Assembly: GCA_020796225.1 (NCBI GenBank)
Contig: CM036755.1
Span: forward strand, 16,431,317 to 16,495,316
Reading direction: 5' to 3'
Length of the DNA stretch: 64,000 nucleotides
Source: Arion vulgaris
Lineage: Eukaryota; Mollusca; Gastropoda; Stylommatophora; Arionidae
Positions 45,505 to 60,500 of the stretch are shown here, in pieces. The notes below the pieces were generated by a model. That model was not told where the DNA came from. It saw only the letters and a program-made list of their open reading frames with translations, and did not search any database. The stretch's first letter is position 1. Each line of letters starts with the position of its first letter. Position numbers and translations under genes: made by a program.

Positions 45505-48500
45505 CTCTTACATTTTCATCTTTCTTTTGGCATTGAACTAACGACGTTCTACATTCATCCTTCTTTTGGCATTGAACTACCGACGTTCTACATTCATCCT
45601 TCTTTTGACATTGAACTACCGACGTTCTACATTCTACGTTCTACATTCATCCTTCTTTTAGCATTGAACTAACGACGTTCTACATTCATCCTTCTTTTGG
45701 CATTGAACTACCGACGTTCTACATTCACGTTCTACATTCATCCTTCTTTTAGCATTGAACTAACGACGTTCTACATTCATCCTTCTTTTGGCATTGAACT
45801 ACCGACGTTCTACATTCTACGTTCTACATTCATCCTTCTTTTAGCATTGAACTAACGACGTTCTACATTCATCCTTCTTTTGGCATTGAACTACCGACGT
45901 TCTACATTCTACGTTCTACATTCATCCTTCTTTTAGCATTGAACTAACGACGTTCTACATTCATCCTTCTTTTGGCATTGAACTACCGACGTTCTACATT
46001 CTACGTTCTACATTCATCCTTCTTTTAGCATTGAACTACCGACGTTCTACATTCATCCTTCTTTTGGCATTGAACTACCGACGTTCTACATTCATCCTTC
46101 TTTTGGCATTGAACTAACGACGTTCTACATTCATTCTTCTTTTGGCATTGAACTACCGACGTTCTACATTCTACGTTCTACATTCATCCTTCTTTTAGCA
46201 TTGAACTAACGACGTTCTACATTCATCCTTCTTTTGGCATTGAACTACCGACGTTCTACATTCTACGTTCTACATTCATCCTTCTTTTAGCATTGAACTA
46301 CCGACGTTCTACATTCTACGTTCTACATTCATCCTTCTTTTAGCATTGAACTAACGACGTTCTACATTCATCCTTCTTTTGGCATTGAACTACCGACGTT
46401 CTACATTCTACGTTCTACATTCATCCTTCTTTTAGCATTGAACTAACGACGTTCTACATTCATCCTTCTTTTAGCATTGAACTAACGACGTTCTACATTC
46501 ATCCTTCTTTTGGCATTGAACTACCGACGTTCTACATTCTACGTTCTACATTCATCCTTCTTTTAGCATTGAACTAACGACGTTCTACATTCATCCTTCT
46601 TTTGGCATTGAACTACGACGTTCTACATTCATCCTTCTTTTGGCATTGAACTAACGACGTTCTACATTCATCCTTCTTTTGGCATTGAACTACCGACGTT
46701 CTACATTCTACGTTCTACATTCATCCTTCTTTTAGCATTGAACTAACGACGTTCTACATTCATCCTTCTTTTGGCATTGAACTACCGACGTTCTACATTC
46801 TACGTTCTACATTCATCCTTCTTTTAGCATTGAACTACCGACGTTCTACATTCATCCTTCTTTTGGCATTGAACTACCGACGTTCTACATTCATCCTTCT
46901 TTTGGCATTGAACTAACGACGTTCTACATTCATCCTTCTTTTGGCATTGAACTAACGACGTTCTACATTCATCCTTCTTTTGGCATTGAACTACCGACGT
47001 TCTACATTCATCCTTCTTTTAGCATTGAACTACCGACGTTCTACATTCATCCTTCTTTTAGCATTGAACTACCGACGTTCTACATTCATGACTTTTGGCA
47101 TTGAACTACCGACGTTCTACATTCATCCTTCTTTTAGCATTGAACTACCGACGTTCTACATTCATCCTTCTTTTAGCATTGAACTACCGACGTTCTACAT
47201 TCATCCTTCTTTTAGCATTGAACTACCGACGTTCTACATTCATGACTTTTGGCATTGAACTACCGACGTTCTACATTCATCCTTCTTTTAGCATTGAACT
47301 ACCGACGTTCTACATTCATCCTTCTTTTAGCATTGAACTACCGACGTTCTACATTCATCCTTCTTTTAGCATTGAACTACCGACGTTCTACATTCATCCT
47401 TCTTTTAGCATTGAACTACCGACGTTCTACATTCATCCTTCTTTTAGCATTGAACTACCGACGTTCTACATTCATGACTTTTAGCATTGAACTACCGACG
47501 TTCTACATTCATCCTTCTTTTGGCATTGAACTACTGACGTTCTACATTCATCCTTCTTTTAGCATTGAACTACCGACGTTCTACATTCATCCTTCTTTTA
47601 GCATTGAACTACCGACGTTCTACATTCATGACTTTTAACATTGAACTACCGACGTTCTACATTCATCCTTCTTTTGGCATTGAACTACCGACGTTCTACA
47701 TTCATCCTTCTTTTAGCATTGAACTACCGACGTTCTACATTCATTCTTCTTTTAGCATTGAACTACCGACGTTCTACATTCATCCTTCTTTTAGCATTGA
47801 ACTACCGACGTTCTACATTCATCCTTCTTTTAGCATTGAACTACCGACGTTCTACATTCATCCTTCTTTTAGCATTGAACTACCGACGTTCTACATTCAT
47901 GACTTTTAGCATTGAACTACCGACGTTCTACATTCATCCTTCTTTTGGCATTGAACTACCGACGTTCTACATTCATCCTTCTTTTAGCATTGAACTACCG
48001 ACGTTCTACATTCATTCTTCTTTTAGCATTGAACTACCGACGTTCTACATTCATCCTTCTTTTAGCATTGAACTAACGACGTTCTACATTCATCCTTCTT
48101 TTGGCATTGAACTACCGACGTTCTACATTCTACGTTCTACATTCATCCTTCTTTTAGCATTGAACTAACGACGTTCTACATTCATCCTTCTTTTGGCATT
48201 GAACTACCGACGTTCTACATTCTACGTTCTACATTCATCCTTCTTTTAGCATTGAACTACCGACGTTCTACATTCATCCTTCTTTTGGCATTGAACTACG
48301 ACGTTCTACATTCATCCTTCTTTTGGCATTGAACTAACGACGTTCTACATTCATCCTTCTTTTGGCATTGAACTACCGACGTTCTACATTCTACGTTCTA
48401 CATTCATCCTTCTTTTAGCATTGAACTACCGACGTTCTACATTCATCCTTCTTTTGGCATTGAACTACCGACGTTCTACATTCATCCTTCTTTTGGCATT

Positions 48501-51500
48501 GAACTAACGACGTTCTACATTCATCCTTCTTTTGGCATTGAACTAACGACGTTCTACATTCATCCTTCTTTTGGCATTGAACTACCAACGTTCTACATTC
48601 ATCCTTCTTTTAGCATTGAACTACCGACGTTCTACATTCATCCTTCTTTTAGCATTGAACTACCGACGTTCTACATTCATGACTTTTGGCATTGAACTAC
48701 CGACGTTCTACATTCATCCTTCTTTTAGCATTGAACTACCGACGTTCTACATTCATCCTTCTTTTAGCATTGAACTACCGACGTTCTACATTCATCCTTC
48801 TTTTAGCATTGAACTACCGACGTTCTACATTCATGACTTTTGGCATTGAACTACCGACGTTCTACATTCATCCTTCTTTTAGCATTGAACTACCGACGTT
48901 CTACATTCATGACTTTTAGCATTGAACTACCGACGTTCTACATTCATCCTTCTTTTGGCATTGAACTACCGACGTTCTACATTCATCCTTCTTTTAGCAT
49001 TGAACTACCGACGTTCTACATTCATTCTTCTTTTAGCATTGAACTACCGACGTTCTACATTCATCCTTCTTTTGGCATTGAACTACCGACGTTCTACATT
49101 CATCCTTCTTTTGGCATTGAACTACCGACGTTCTACATTCATGACTTTTGGCATTGAACTACCGACGTTCTACATTCATCCTTCTTTTGGCATTGAACTA
49201 CCGACGTTCTACATTCATCCTTCTTTTGGCATTGAACTACCGACGTTCTACATTCATCCTTCTTTTGGCATTGAACTACCGACGTTCTACATTCATCCTT
49301 CTTTTGGCATTGAACTACCGACGTTCTACATTCATCCTTCTTTTTGCATTGAACTACCGACGTTCTACATTCATGACTTTTGGCATTGAACTACCGACGT
49401 TCTACATTCATCCTTCTTTTGGCATTGAACTACCGACGTTCTACATTCATCCTTCTTTTAGCATTGAACTACCGACGTTCTACATTCATCCTTCTTTTAG
49501 CATTGAACTACCGACGTTCTACATTCATCCTTCTTTTGGCATTGAACTACCGACGTTCTACATTCATCCTTCTTTTGGCATTGAACTACCGACGTTCTAC
49601 ATTCATCCTTCTTTTGGCATTGAACTACCGACGTTCTACATTCATCCTTCTTTTGGCATTGAACTACCGACGTTCTACATTCATGACTTTTGGCATTGAA
49701 CTACCGACGTTCTACATTCATGACTTTTGGCATTGAACTACCGACGTTCTACATTCATCCTTTTTTTGCCATTGAACTACCGACGTTCTACATTCATCCT
49801 TCTTTTGGCATTGAACTACCGACGTTCTATATTCATCCTTCCTTTGGCATTGAACTACCGACGTTCTACATTCATCCTTCTTTGGCATTGAACTACCGAC
49901 GTTCTACATTCATCCTTCTTTGGCATTGAACTACCGACGTTCTACATTCATGACTTTTGGCATTGAACTACCGACGTTCTACATTCATGACTTTTGGCAT
50001 TGAACTACCGACGTTCTACATTCATGACTTTTGGCATTGAACTACCGACGTTCTACATTCATCCTTCTTTTGGCATTGAACTACCGACGTTCTACATTCA
50101 TCCTTCTTTTGGCATTGAACTACCGACGTTGTACATTCATCCTTCTTTTGGCATTGAACTACCGACGTTCTACATTCATCCTTCTTTTGGCATTGAACTA
50201 CCGACGTTCTACATTCATCCTTCTTTTGGCATTGAACTACCGACGTTCTACATTCATGACTTTTGGCATTGAACTACCGACGTTCTACATTCATCCTTCT
50301 TTTGGCATTGAACTACCGACGTTCTACATTCATCCTTCTTTTAGCATTGAACTACCGACGTTCTACATTCATCCTTCTTTTGGCATTGAACTACCGACGT
50401 TCTACATTCATCCTTCTTTTGGCATTGAACTACCGACGTTCTACATTCATCCTTCTTTTGGCATTGAACTACCGACGTTCTACATTCATCCTTCTTTTGG
50501 CATTGAACTACCGACGTTCTACATTCATGACTTTGGCATTGAACTACCGACGTTCTACATTCATCCTTCCTTTGGCATTGAACTACCGACGTTCTACATT
50601 CATCCTTCTTTTGGCATTGAACTACCGACGTTCTACATTCATGACTTTTGGCATTGAACTACCGACGTTCTACATTCATCCTTCTTTTGGCATTGAACTA
50701 CCGACGTTCTACATTCATCCTTCTTTTGGCATTGAACTACCGACGTTCTACATTCATGACTTTTGGCATTGAACTACCGACGTTCTACATTCATCCTTTT
50801 TTTTGCCATTGAACTACCGACGTTCTACATTCATCCTTCTTTTGGCATTGAACTACCGACGTTCTACATTCATCCTTCCTTTGGCATTGAACTACCGACG
50901 TTCTACATTCATCCTTCTTTTGGCATTGAACTACCGACGTTCTACATTCATCCTTCTTTTGGCATTGAACTACCGACGTTCTACATTCGACTTTTGGCAT
51001 TGAACTACCGACGTTCTACATTCATGACTTTTGGCATTGAACTACCGGCGTTCTACATTCATGACTTTTGACATTGAACTACCGACGTTCTACATTCATC
51101 CTTCTTTTGGCATTGAACTACCGACTTTCTACATTCATGACTTTTGGCATTGAACTACCGACGTTCTACATTCATCCTTTTTTTTGCCATTGAACTACCG
51201 ACGTTCTACATTCATCCTTCTTTTGGCATTGAACTACCGACGTTCTACATTCATCCTTCCTTTGGCATTGAACTACCGACGTTCTACATTCATCCTTCTT
51301 TTGGCATTGAACTACCGACGTTCTACATTCATCCTTCTTTTGGCATTGAACTACCGACGTTCTACATTCATGACTTTTGGCATTGAACTACCGACGTTCT
51401 ACATTCATGACTTTTGGCATTGAACTACCGACGTTCTACATTCATGACTTTTGGCATTGAACTACCGACGTTCTACATTCATCCTTCTTTTGGCATTGAA

Positions 51501-54500
51501 CTACCGACGTTCTACATTCATCCTTCTTTTGGCATTGAACTACCGACGTTCTACATTCACGACTTTTGGCATTGAACTACCGACGTTCTACATTCATCCT
51601 TCTTTTGGCATTGAACTACCGACGTTCTACATTCATCCTTCTTTTGGCATTGAACTACCGACGTTCTACATTCATGACTTTTGGCATTGAACTACCGACG
51701 TTCTACATTCATCCTTCTATTGGCATTGAACTACCGACGTTCTACATTCATCCTTCTTTTAGCATTGAACTACCGACGTTCTACATTCATCCTTCTTTTA
51801 GCATTGAACTACCGACGTTCTACATTCATCCTTCTTTTGGCATTGAACTACCGACGTTCTACATTCATCCTTCTTTTGGCATTGAACTACCGACGTTCTA
51901 CATTCATGACTTTTGGCATTGAACTACCGGCGTTCTACATTCATGACTTTTGACATTGAACTACCGACGTTCTACATTCATCCTTCTTTTGGCATTGAAC
52001 TACCGACGTTCTACATTCATGACTTTTGGCATTGAACTACCGACGTTCTACATTCATCCTTTTTTGCCATTGAACTACCGACGTTCTACATTCATCCTTC
52101 TTTTGGCATTGAACTACGACGTTCTACATTCATCCTTCTTTTGGCATTGAACTACCGACGTTCTACATTCATGACTTTTGGCATTGAACTACCGACGTTC
52201 TACATTCATGACTTTTGGCATTGAACTACCGACGTTCTACATTCATGACTTTTGGCATTGAACTACCGACGTTCTACATTCATCCTTCTTTTGGCATTGA
52301 ACTACCGACGTTCTACATTCATCCTTCTTTTGGCATTGAACTACCGACGTTCTACATTCATGACTTTTGGCATTGAACTACCGACGTTCTACATTCATCC
52401 TTCTTTTGGCATTGAACTACCGACGTTCTACATTCATCCTTCTTTTGGCATTGAACTACCGACGTTCTACATTCATGACTTTTGGCATTGAACTACCGAC
52501 GTTCTCCATTCATCCTTCTTTTGGCATTGAACTACCGACGTTCTACATTCATCCTTCTTTTAGCATTGAACTACCGACGTTCTACATTCATCCTTCTTTT
52601 AGCATTGAACTACCGACGTTCTACATTCATCCTTCTTTTGGCATTGAACTACCGACGTTCTCCATTCATCCTTCTTTTGGCATTGAACTACCGACGTTCT
52701 ACATTCATCCTTCTTTTGGCATTGAACTACCGACGTTCTACATTCATCCTTCTTTTGGCATTGAACTACCGACGTTCTACATTCATGACTTTTGGCATTG
52801 AACTACCGACGTTCTACATTCATCCTTCTTTTGGCATTGAACTACCGACGTTCTACATTCATCCTTCTTTGGCATTGAACTACCGACGTTCTACATTCAT
52901 GACTTTTGGCATTGAACTACCGACGTTCTACATTCATCCTTCTTTGGCATTGAACTACCGACGTTCTACATTCATCCTTCTTTTGGCATTGAACTACCGA
53001 CGTTCTACATTCATGACTTTTGGCATTGAACTACCGACGTTCTACATTCATCCTTCTTTTGGCATTGAACTACCGACGTTCTACATTCATCCTTCTTTTG
53101 GCATTGAACTACCGACGTTCTACATTCATGACTTTTGGCATTGAACTACCGACGTTCTACATTCATCCTTCTGTTAGCATTGAACTACCGACGTTCTACA
53201 TTCATCCTTCTTTTAGCATTGAACTACCGACGTTCTACATTCATCCTTCTTTTGGCATTGAACTACCGACGTTCTACATTCATCCTTCTTTTGGCATTGA
53301 ACTACCGACGTTCTACATTCATCCTTCTTTTGGCATTGAACTACCGACGTTCTACATTCATCCTTCTTTTGGCATTGAACTACCGACGTTCTACATTCAT
53401 GACTTTTGGCATTGAACTACCGACGTTCTACATTCATGACTTTGGCATTGAACTACCGACGTTCTACATTCATCCTTTTTTTTGCCATTGAACTACCGAC
53501 GTTCTACATTCATCCTTCTTTTGGCATTGAACTACCGACGTTCTACATTCATCCTTCCTTTGGCATTGAACTACCGACGTTCTACATTCATCCTTCTTTT
53601 GGCATTGAACTACCGACGTTCTACATTCATCCTTCTTTTGGCATTGAACTACCGACGTTCTACATTCATGAATTTTGGCATTGAACTACCGACGTTCTAC
53701 ATTCATGACTTTTGGCATTGAACTACCGACGTTCTACATTCATGACTTTTAACATTGAACTACCGACGTTCTACATTCATCCTTCTTTTGGCATTGAACT
53801 ACCGACGTTCTACATTCATCCTTCTTTTGGCATTGAACTACCGACGTTCTACATTCATCCTTCTTTTGGCATTGAACTACCGACGTTCTACATTCATGAC
53901 TTTTGGCATTGAACTACCGACGTTCTACATTCATCCTTCTTTTGGCATTGAACTACCGACGTTCTACATTCATCCTTCTTTTGGCATTGAACTACCGACG
54001 TTCTACATTCATGACTTTTGGCATTGAACTACCGACGTTCTACATTCATCCTTCTTTTGGCATTGAACTACCGACGTTCTACATTCATCCTTCTTTTGGC
54101 ATTGAACTACCGACGTTCTACATTCATCCTTCTTTTGGCATTGAACTACCGACGTTCTACATTCATCCTTCTTTTGGCATTGAACTACCGACGTTCTACA
54201 TTCATCCTTCTTTTGGCATTGAACTACCGACGTTCTACATTCATGACTTTTGGCATTGAACTACCGACGTTCTACATTCATCCTTCTTTTTGCATTGAAC
54301 TACCGACGTTCTACATTCATCCTTCTTTTAGCATTGAACTACCGACGTTCTACATTCATCCTTCTTTTAGCATTGAACTACCGACGTTCTACATTCATCC
54401 TTCTTTTGGCATTGAACTACCGACGTTCTACATTCATCCTTCTTTTGGCATTGAACTACCGACGTTCTACATTCATCCTTCTTTGGCATTGAACTACCGA

Positions 54501-57500
54501 CGTTCTACATTCATCCTTCTTTTGGCATTGAACTACCGACGTTCTACATTCATGACTTTTGGCATTGAACTACCGACGTTCTACATTCATGACTTTTGGC
54601 ATTGAACTACCGACGTTCTACATTCATCCTTTTTTGCCATTGAACTACCGACGTTCTACATTCATCCTTCTTTTGGCATTGAACTACCGACGTTCTACAT
54701 TCATCCTTCCTTTGGCATTGAACTACCGACGTTCTACATTCATCCTTCTTTGGCATTGAACTACCGACGTTCTACATTCATCCTTCTTTTGGCATTGAAC
54801 TACCGACGTTCTACATTCATGACTTTTGGCATTGAACTACCGACGTTCTACATTCATCCTTCTTTTGGCATTGAACTACCGACGTTCTACATTCATCCTT
54901 CTTTTGGCATTGAACTACCGACGTTCTACATTCACTGACTTTTGGCATTGAACTACCGACGTTCTACATTCATGACTTTGGCATTGAACTACCGACGTTC
55001 TACATTCATGACTTTTGGCATTGAACTACCGACGTTCTACATTCATCCTTCTTTTGGCATTGAACTACCGACGTTCTACATTCATCCTTCTTTTGGCATT
55101 GAACTACCGACGTTCTACATTCAGACTTTTGGCATTGAACTACCGACGTTCTACATTCATCCTTCTTTTGGCATTGAACTACCGACGTTCTACATTCATC
55201 CTTCTTTTGGCATTGAACTACCGACGTTCTACATTCATGACTTTGGCATTGAACTACCGACGTTCTACATTCATCCTTCTTTAGCATTGAACTACCGACG
55301 TTCTACATTCATCCTTCTTTTGGCATTGAACTACCGACGTTCTACATTCATCCTTCTTTTGGCATTGAACTACCGACGTTCTACATTCATCCTTCTTTTG
55401 GCATTGAACTACCGACGTTCTACATTCATCCTTCTTTTGGCATTGAACTACCGACGTTCTACATTCATGACTTTTGGCATTGAACTACTGACGTTCTACA
55501 TTCATCCTTCTTTTGGCATTGAACTACCGACGTTCTACATTCATCCTTCTTTTGGCATTGAACTACCGACGTTCTACATTCTAACTTTGGCATTGAACTA
55601 CCGACGTTCTACATTCATCCTTCTTTTGGCATTGAACTACCGACGTTCTACATTCATCCTTCTTTGGCATTGAACTACCGACGTTCTACATTCATCCTTC
55701 TTTTGGCATTGAACTACCGACGTTCTACATTCATGACTTTTGGCATTGAACTACCGACGTTCTACATTCATCCTTTTTTTTGCCATTGAACTACCGACGT
55801 TCTATATTCATCCTTCTTTTGGCATTGAACTACCGACGTTCTACATTCATCCTTCCTTTGGCATTGAACTACCGACGTTCCCATTCATCCTTCTTTTGGC
55901 ATTTAACTACCGACGTTCTACATTCATCCTTCCTTTGGCATTGAACTACCGACGTTCTACATTCATGACTTTTGGCATTGAACTACCGGCGTTCTACATT
56001 CATGACTTTTGACATTGAACTACCGACGTTCTACATTCATCCTTCTTTTGGCATTGAACTACCGACGTTCTACATTCATGACTTTTGGCATTGAACTACC
56101 GACGTTCTACATTCATCCTTTTTTGCCATTGAACTACCGACGTTCTACATTCATCCTTCTTTTGGCATTGAACTACCGACGTTCTACATGCATCCTTCTT
56201 TTGGCATTGAACTACCGACGTTCTACATTCATCCTTCTTTTGGCATTGAACTACCGACGTTCTACATTCATCCTTCTTTTGGCATTGAACTACCGACGTT
56301 CTACATTCATGACTTTTGGCATTGAACTACCGACGTTCTACATTCATGACTTTTGGCATTGAACTACCGACGTTCTACATTCATGACTTTTGGCATTGAA
56401 CTACCGACGTTCTACATTCATCCTTCTTTTGGCATTGAACTACCGACGTTCTACATTCATCCTTCTTTTGGCATTGAACTACCGACGTTCTACATTCATG
56501 ACTTTTGGCATTGAACTACCGACGTTCTACATTCATCCTTCTTTGGCATTGAACTACCGACGTTCTACATTCATCCTTCTTTTGGCATTGAACTACCGAC
56601 GTTCTACATTCATGACTTTTGGCATTGAACTACCGACGTTCTACATTCATCCTTCTTTTGGCATTGAACTACCGACGTTCTACATTCATCCTTCTTTTAG
56701 CATTGAACTACCGACGTTCTACATTCATCCTTCTTTTAGCATTGAACTACCGACGTTCTACATTCATCCTTCTTTTGGCATTGAACTACCGACGTTCTAC
56801 ATTCATCCTTCTTTTGGCATTGAACTACCGACGTTCTACATTCATCCTTCTTTTGGCATTGAACTACCGACGTTCTACATTCATCCTTCTTTTGGCATTG
56901 AACTACCGACGTTCTACATTCATGACTTTTGGCATTGAACTACTGACGTTCTACATTCATCCTTCTTTTGGCATTGAACTACCGACGTTCACATTCATCC
57001 TTCTTTTGGCATTGAACTACCGACGTTCTACATTCATAACTTTTGGCATTGAACTACCGACGTTCTACATTCATCCTTCTTTTGGCATTGAACTACCGAC
57101 GTTCTACATTCATCCTTCTTTTGGCATTGAACTACCGACGTTCTACATTCATCCTTCTTTTGGCATTGAACTACCGACGTTCTACATTCATGACTTTTGG
57201 CATTGAACTACCGACGTTCTACATTCATCCTTTTTTGCCATTGAACTACCGACGTTCTATATTCATCCTTCTTTTGGCATTGAACTACCGACGTTCTACA
57301 TTCATCCTTCCTTTGGCATTGAACTACCGACGTTCTACATTCATCCTTCTTTTGGCATTTAACTACCGACGTTCTACATTCATCCTTCCTTTGGCATTGA
57401 ACTACCGACGTTCTACATTCATCCTTCTTTTGGCATTGAACTACCGACGTTCTACATTCATCCTTCTTTTGGCATTGAACTACCGACGTTCTACATTCAT

Positions 57501-60500
57501 CCTTCTTTTGGCATTGAACTACCGACGTTCTACATTCATGACTTTTGGCATTGAACTACCGACGTTCTACATTCATCCTTCTTTGGCATTGAACTACCGA
57601 CGTTCTACATTCATCCTTCTTTTGGCATTGAACTACGACGTTCTACATTCATGACTTTTGGCATTGAACTACCGACGTTCTACATTCATCCTTCTTTTGG
57701 CATTGAACTACCGACGTTCTACATTCATCCTTCTTTTGGCATTGAACTACCGACGTTCTACATTCATGACTTTTGGCATTGAACTACCGACGTTCTACAT
57801 TCATCCTTCTTTTGGCATTGAACTACCGACGTTCTACATTCATCCTTCTTTTGGCATTGAACTACCGACGTTCTACATTCATCCTTCTTTTAGCATTGAA
57901 CTACCGACGTTCTACATTCATCCTTCTTTTAGCATTGAACTACCGACGTTCTACATTCATCCTTCTTTTGGCATTGAACTACCGACGTTCTACATTCATC
58001 CTTCTTTTGGCATTGAACTACCGACGTTCTACATTCATCCTTCTTTTGGCATTGAACTACCGACGTTCTACATTCATCCTTCTTTTGGCATTGAACTACC
58101 GACGTTCTACATTCATGACTTTTGGCATTGAACTACCGACGTTCTACATTCATGACTTTTGGCATTGAACTACCGACGTTCTACATTCATCCTTTTTTTT
58201 GCCATTGAACTACCGACGTTCTACATTCATCCTTCTTTTGGCATTGAACTACCGACGTTCTACATTCATCCTTCTTTTGGCATTGAACTACCGACGTTCT
58301 ACATTCATCCTACTTTTGGCATTGAACTACCGACGTTCTACATTCATCCTTCTTTTGGCATTGAACTACCGACGTTCTACATTCATGACTTTTGGCATTG
58401 AACTACCGACGTTCTACATTCATGACTTTTGGCATTGAACTACCGACGTTCTACATTCATGACTTTTGGCATTGAACTACCGACGTTCTACATTCATCCT
58501 TCCTTTGGCATTGAACTACCGACGTTCTACATTCATCCTTCTTTTGGCATTGAACTACCGACGTTCTACATTCATGACTTTGGCATTGAACTACCGACGT
58601 TCTACATTCATGACTTTTGGCATTGAACTACCGACGTTCTACATTCATGACTTTTGGCATTGAACTACCGACGTTCTACATTCATCCTTCTTTTGGCATT
58701 GAACTACCGACGTTCTACATCCATCCTTCTTTTGGCATTGAACTACCGACGTTCTACATTCATGACTTTTGGCATTGAACTACCGACGTTCTACATTCAT
58801 CCTTCTTTTGGCATTGAACTACCGACGTTCTACATTCATCCTTCTTTTGGCATTGAACTACCGACGTTCTACATTCATGACTTTTGGCATTGAACTACCG
58901 ACGTTCTACATTCATGACTTTTGGCATTGAACTACCGACGTTCTATATTCATCCTTCTTTTGGCATTGAACTACCGACGTTCTACATTCATCCTTCTTTT
59001 GGCATTGAACTACCGACGTTCTACATTCATCCTTCTTTTGGCATTGAACTACCGACGTTCTACATTCATCCTTCTTTTGGCATTGAACTACCGACGTTCT
59101 ACATTCATGACTTTTGGCATTGAACTACCGACGTTCTACATTCATGAATTTTGGCATTGAACTACCGACGTTCTACATTCATCCTTCTTTTGGCATTGAA
59201 CTACCGACGTTCTACATTCATGACTTTTAGCATTGAACTACCGACGTTCTACATTCATGACTTTTGGCATTGAACTACCGACGTTCTACATTCATGACTT
59301 TTGGCATTGAACTACCGACGTTCTACATTCATCCTTCTTTTGGCATTGAACTACCGACGTTCTACATTCATCCTTCTTTTGGCATTGAACTACCGACGTT
59401 CTACATTCATGACTTTTGGCATTGAACTACCAACGTTCTACATTCATCCTTCTTTGGCATTGAACTACCGACGTTCTACATTCATCCTTCTTTTAGCATT
59501 GAACTACCGACGTTCTACATTCGTCCTTCTTTTAGCATTGAACTACCGACGTTCTACATTCATCCTTCTTTTGGCATTGAACTACCGACGTTCTACATTC
59601 ATCCTTCTTTTGGCATTGAACTACCGACGTTCTACATTCATCCTTCTTTTGGCATTGAACTACCGACGTTCTACATTCATCCTTCTTTTGGCATTGAACT
59701 ACCGACGTTCTACATTCATGACTTTTGGCATTGAACTACCGACGTTCTACATTCATGACTTTTGGCATTGAACTACCGACGTTCTACATTCATCCTTTTT
59801 TTTGCCATTGAACTACCGACGTTCTACATTCATCCTTCTTTTGGCATTGAACTACCGACGTTCTACATTCATCCTTCCTTTGGCATTGAACTACCGACGT
59901 TCTACATTCATCCTTCTTTTGGCATTGAACTACCGACGTTCTACATTCATCCTTCTTTTGGCATTGAACTACCGACGTTCTACATTCATGACTTTTGGCA
60001 TTGAACTACCGACGTTCTACATTCATCCTTCTTTTGGCATTGAACTACCGACGTTCTACATTCATCCTTCTTTTGGCATTGAACTACGACGTTCTACATT
60101 CATGACTTTTGGCATTGAACTACCGACGTTCTACATTCATGACTTTTGGCATTGAACTACCGACGTTCTACATTCATGACTTTTGGCATTGAACTACCGA
60201 CGTTCTACATTCATCCTTCTTTGGCATTGAACTACCGACGTTCTACATTCATCCTTCTTTTGGCATTGAACTACCGACGTTCTACATTCATGACTTTTGG
60301 CATTGAACTACCGACGTTCTACATTCATCCTTCTTTGGCATTGAACTACCGACGTTCTACATTCATCCTTCTTTTGGCATTGAACTACCGACGTTCTACA
60401 TTCATGACTTTTGGCATTGAACTACCGACGTTCTACATTCATCCTTCTTTTAGCATTGAACTACCGACGTTCTACATTCATCCTTCTTTGGCATTGAACT

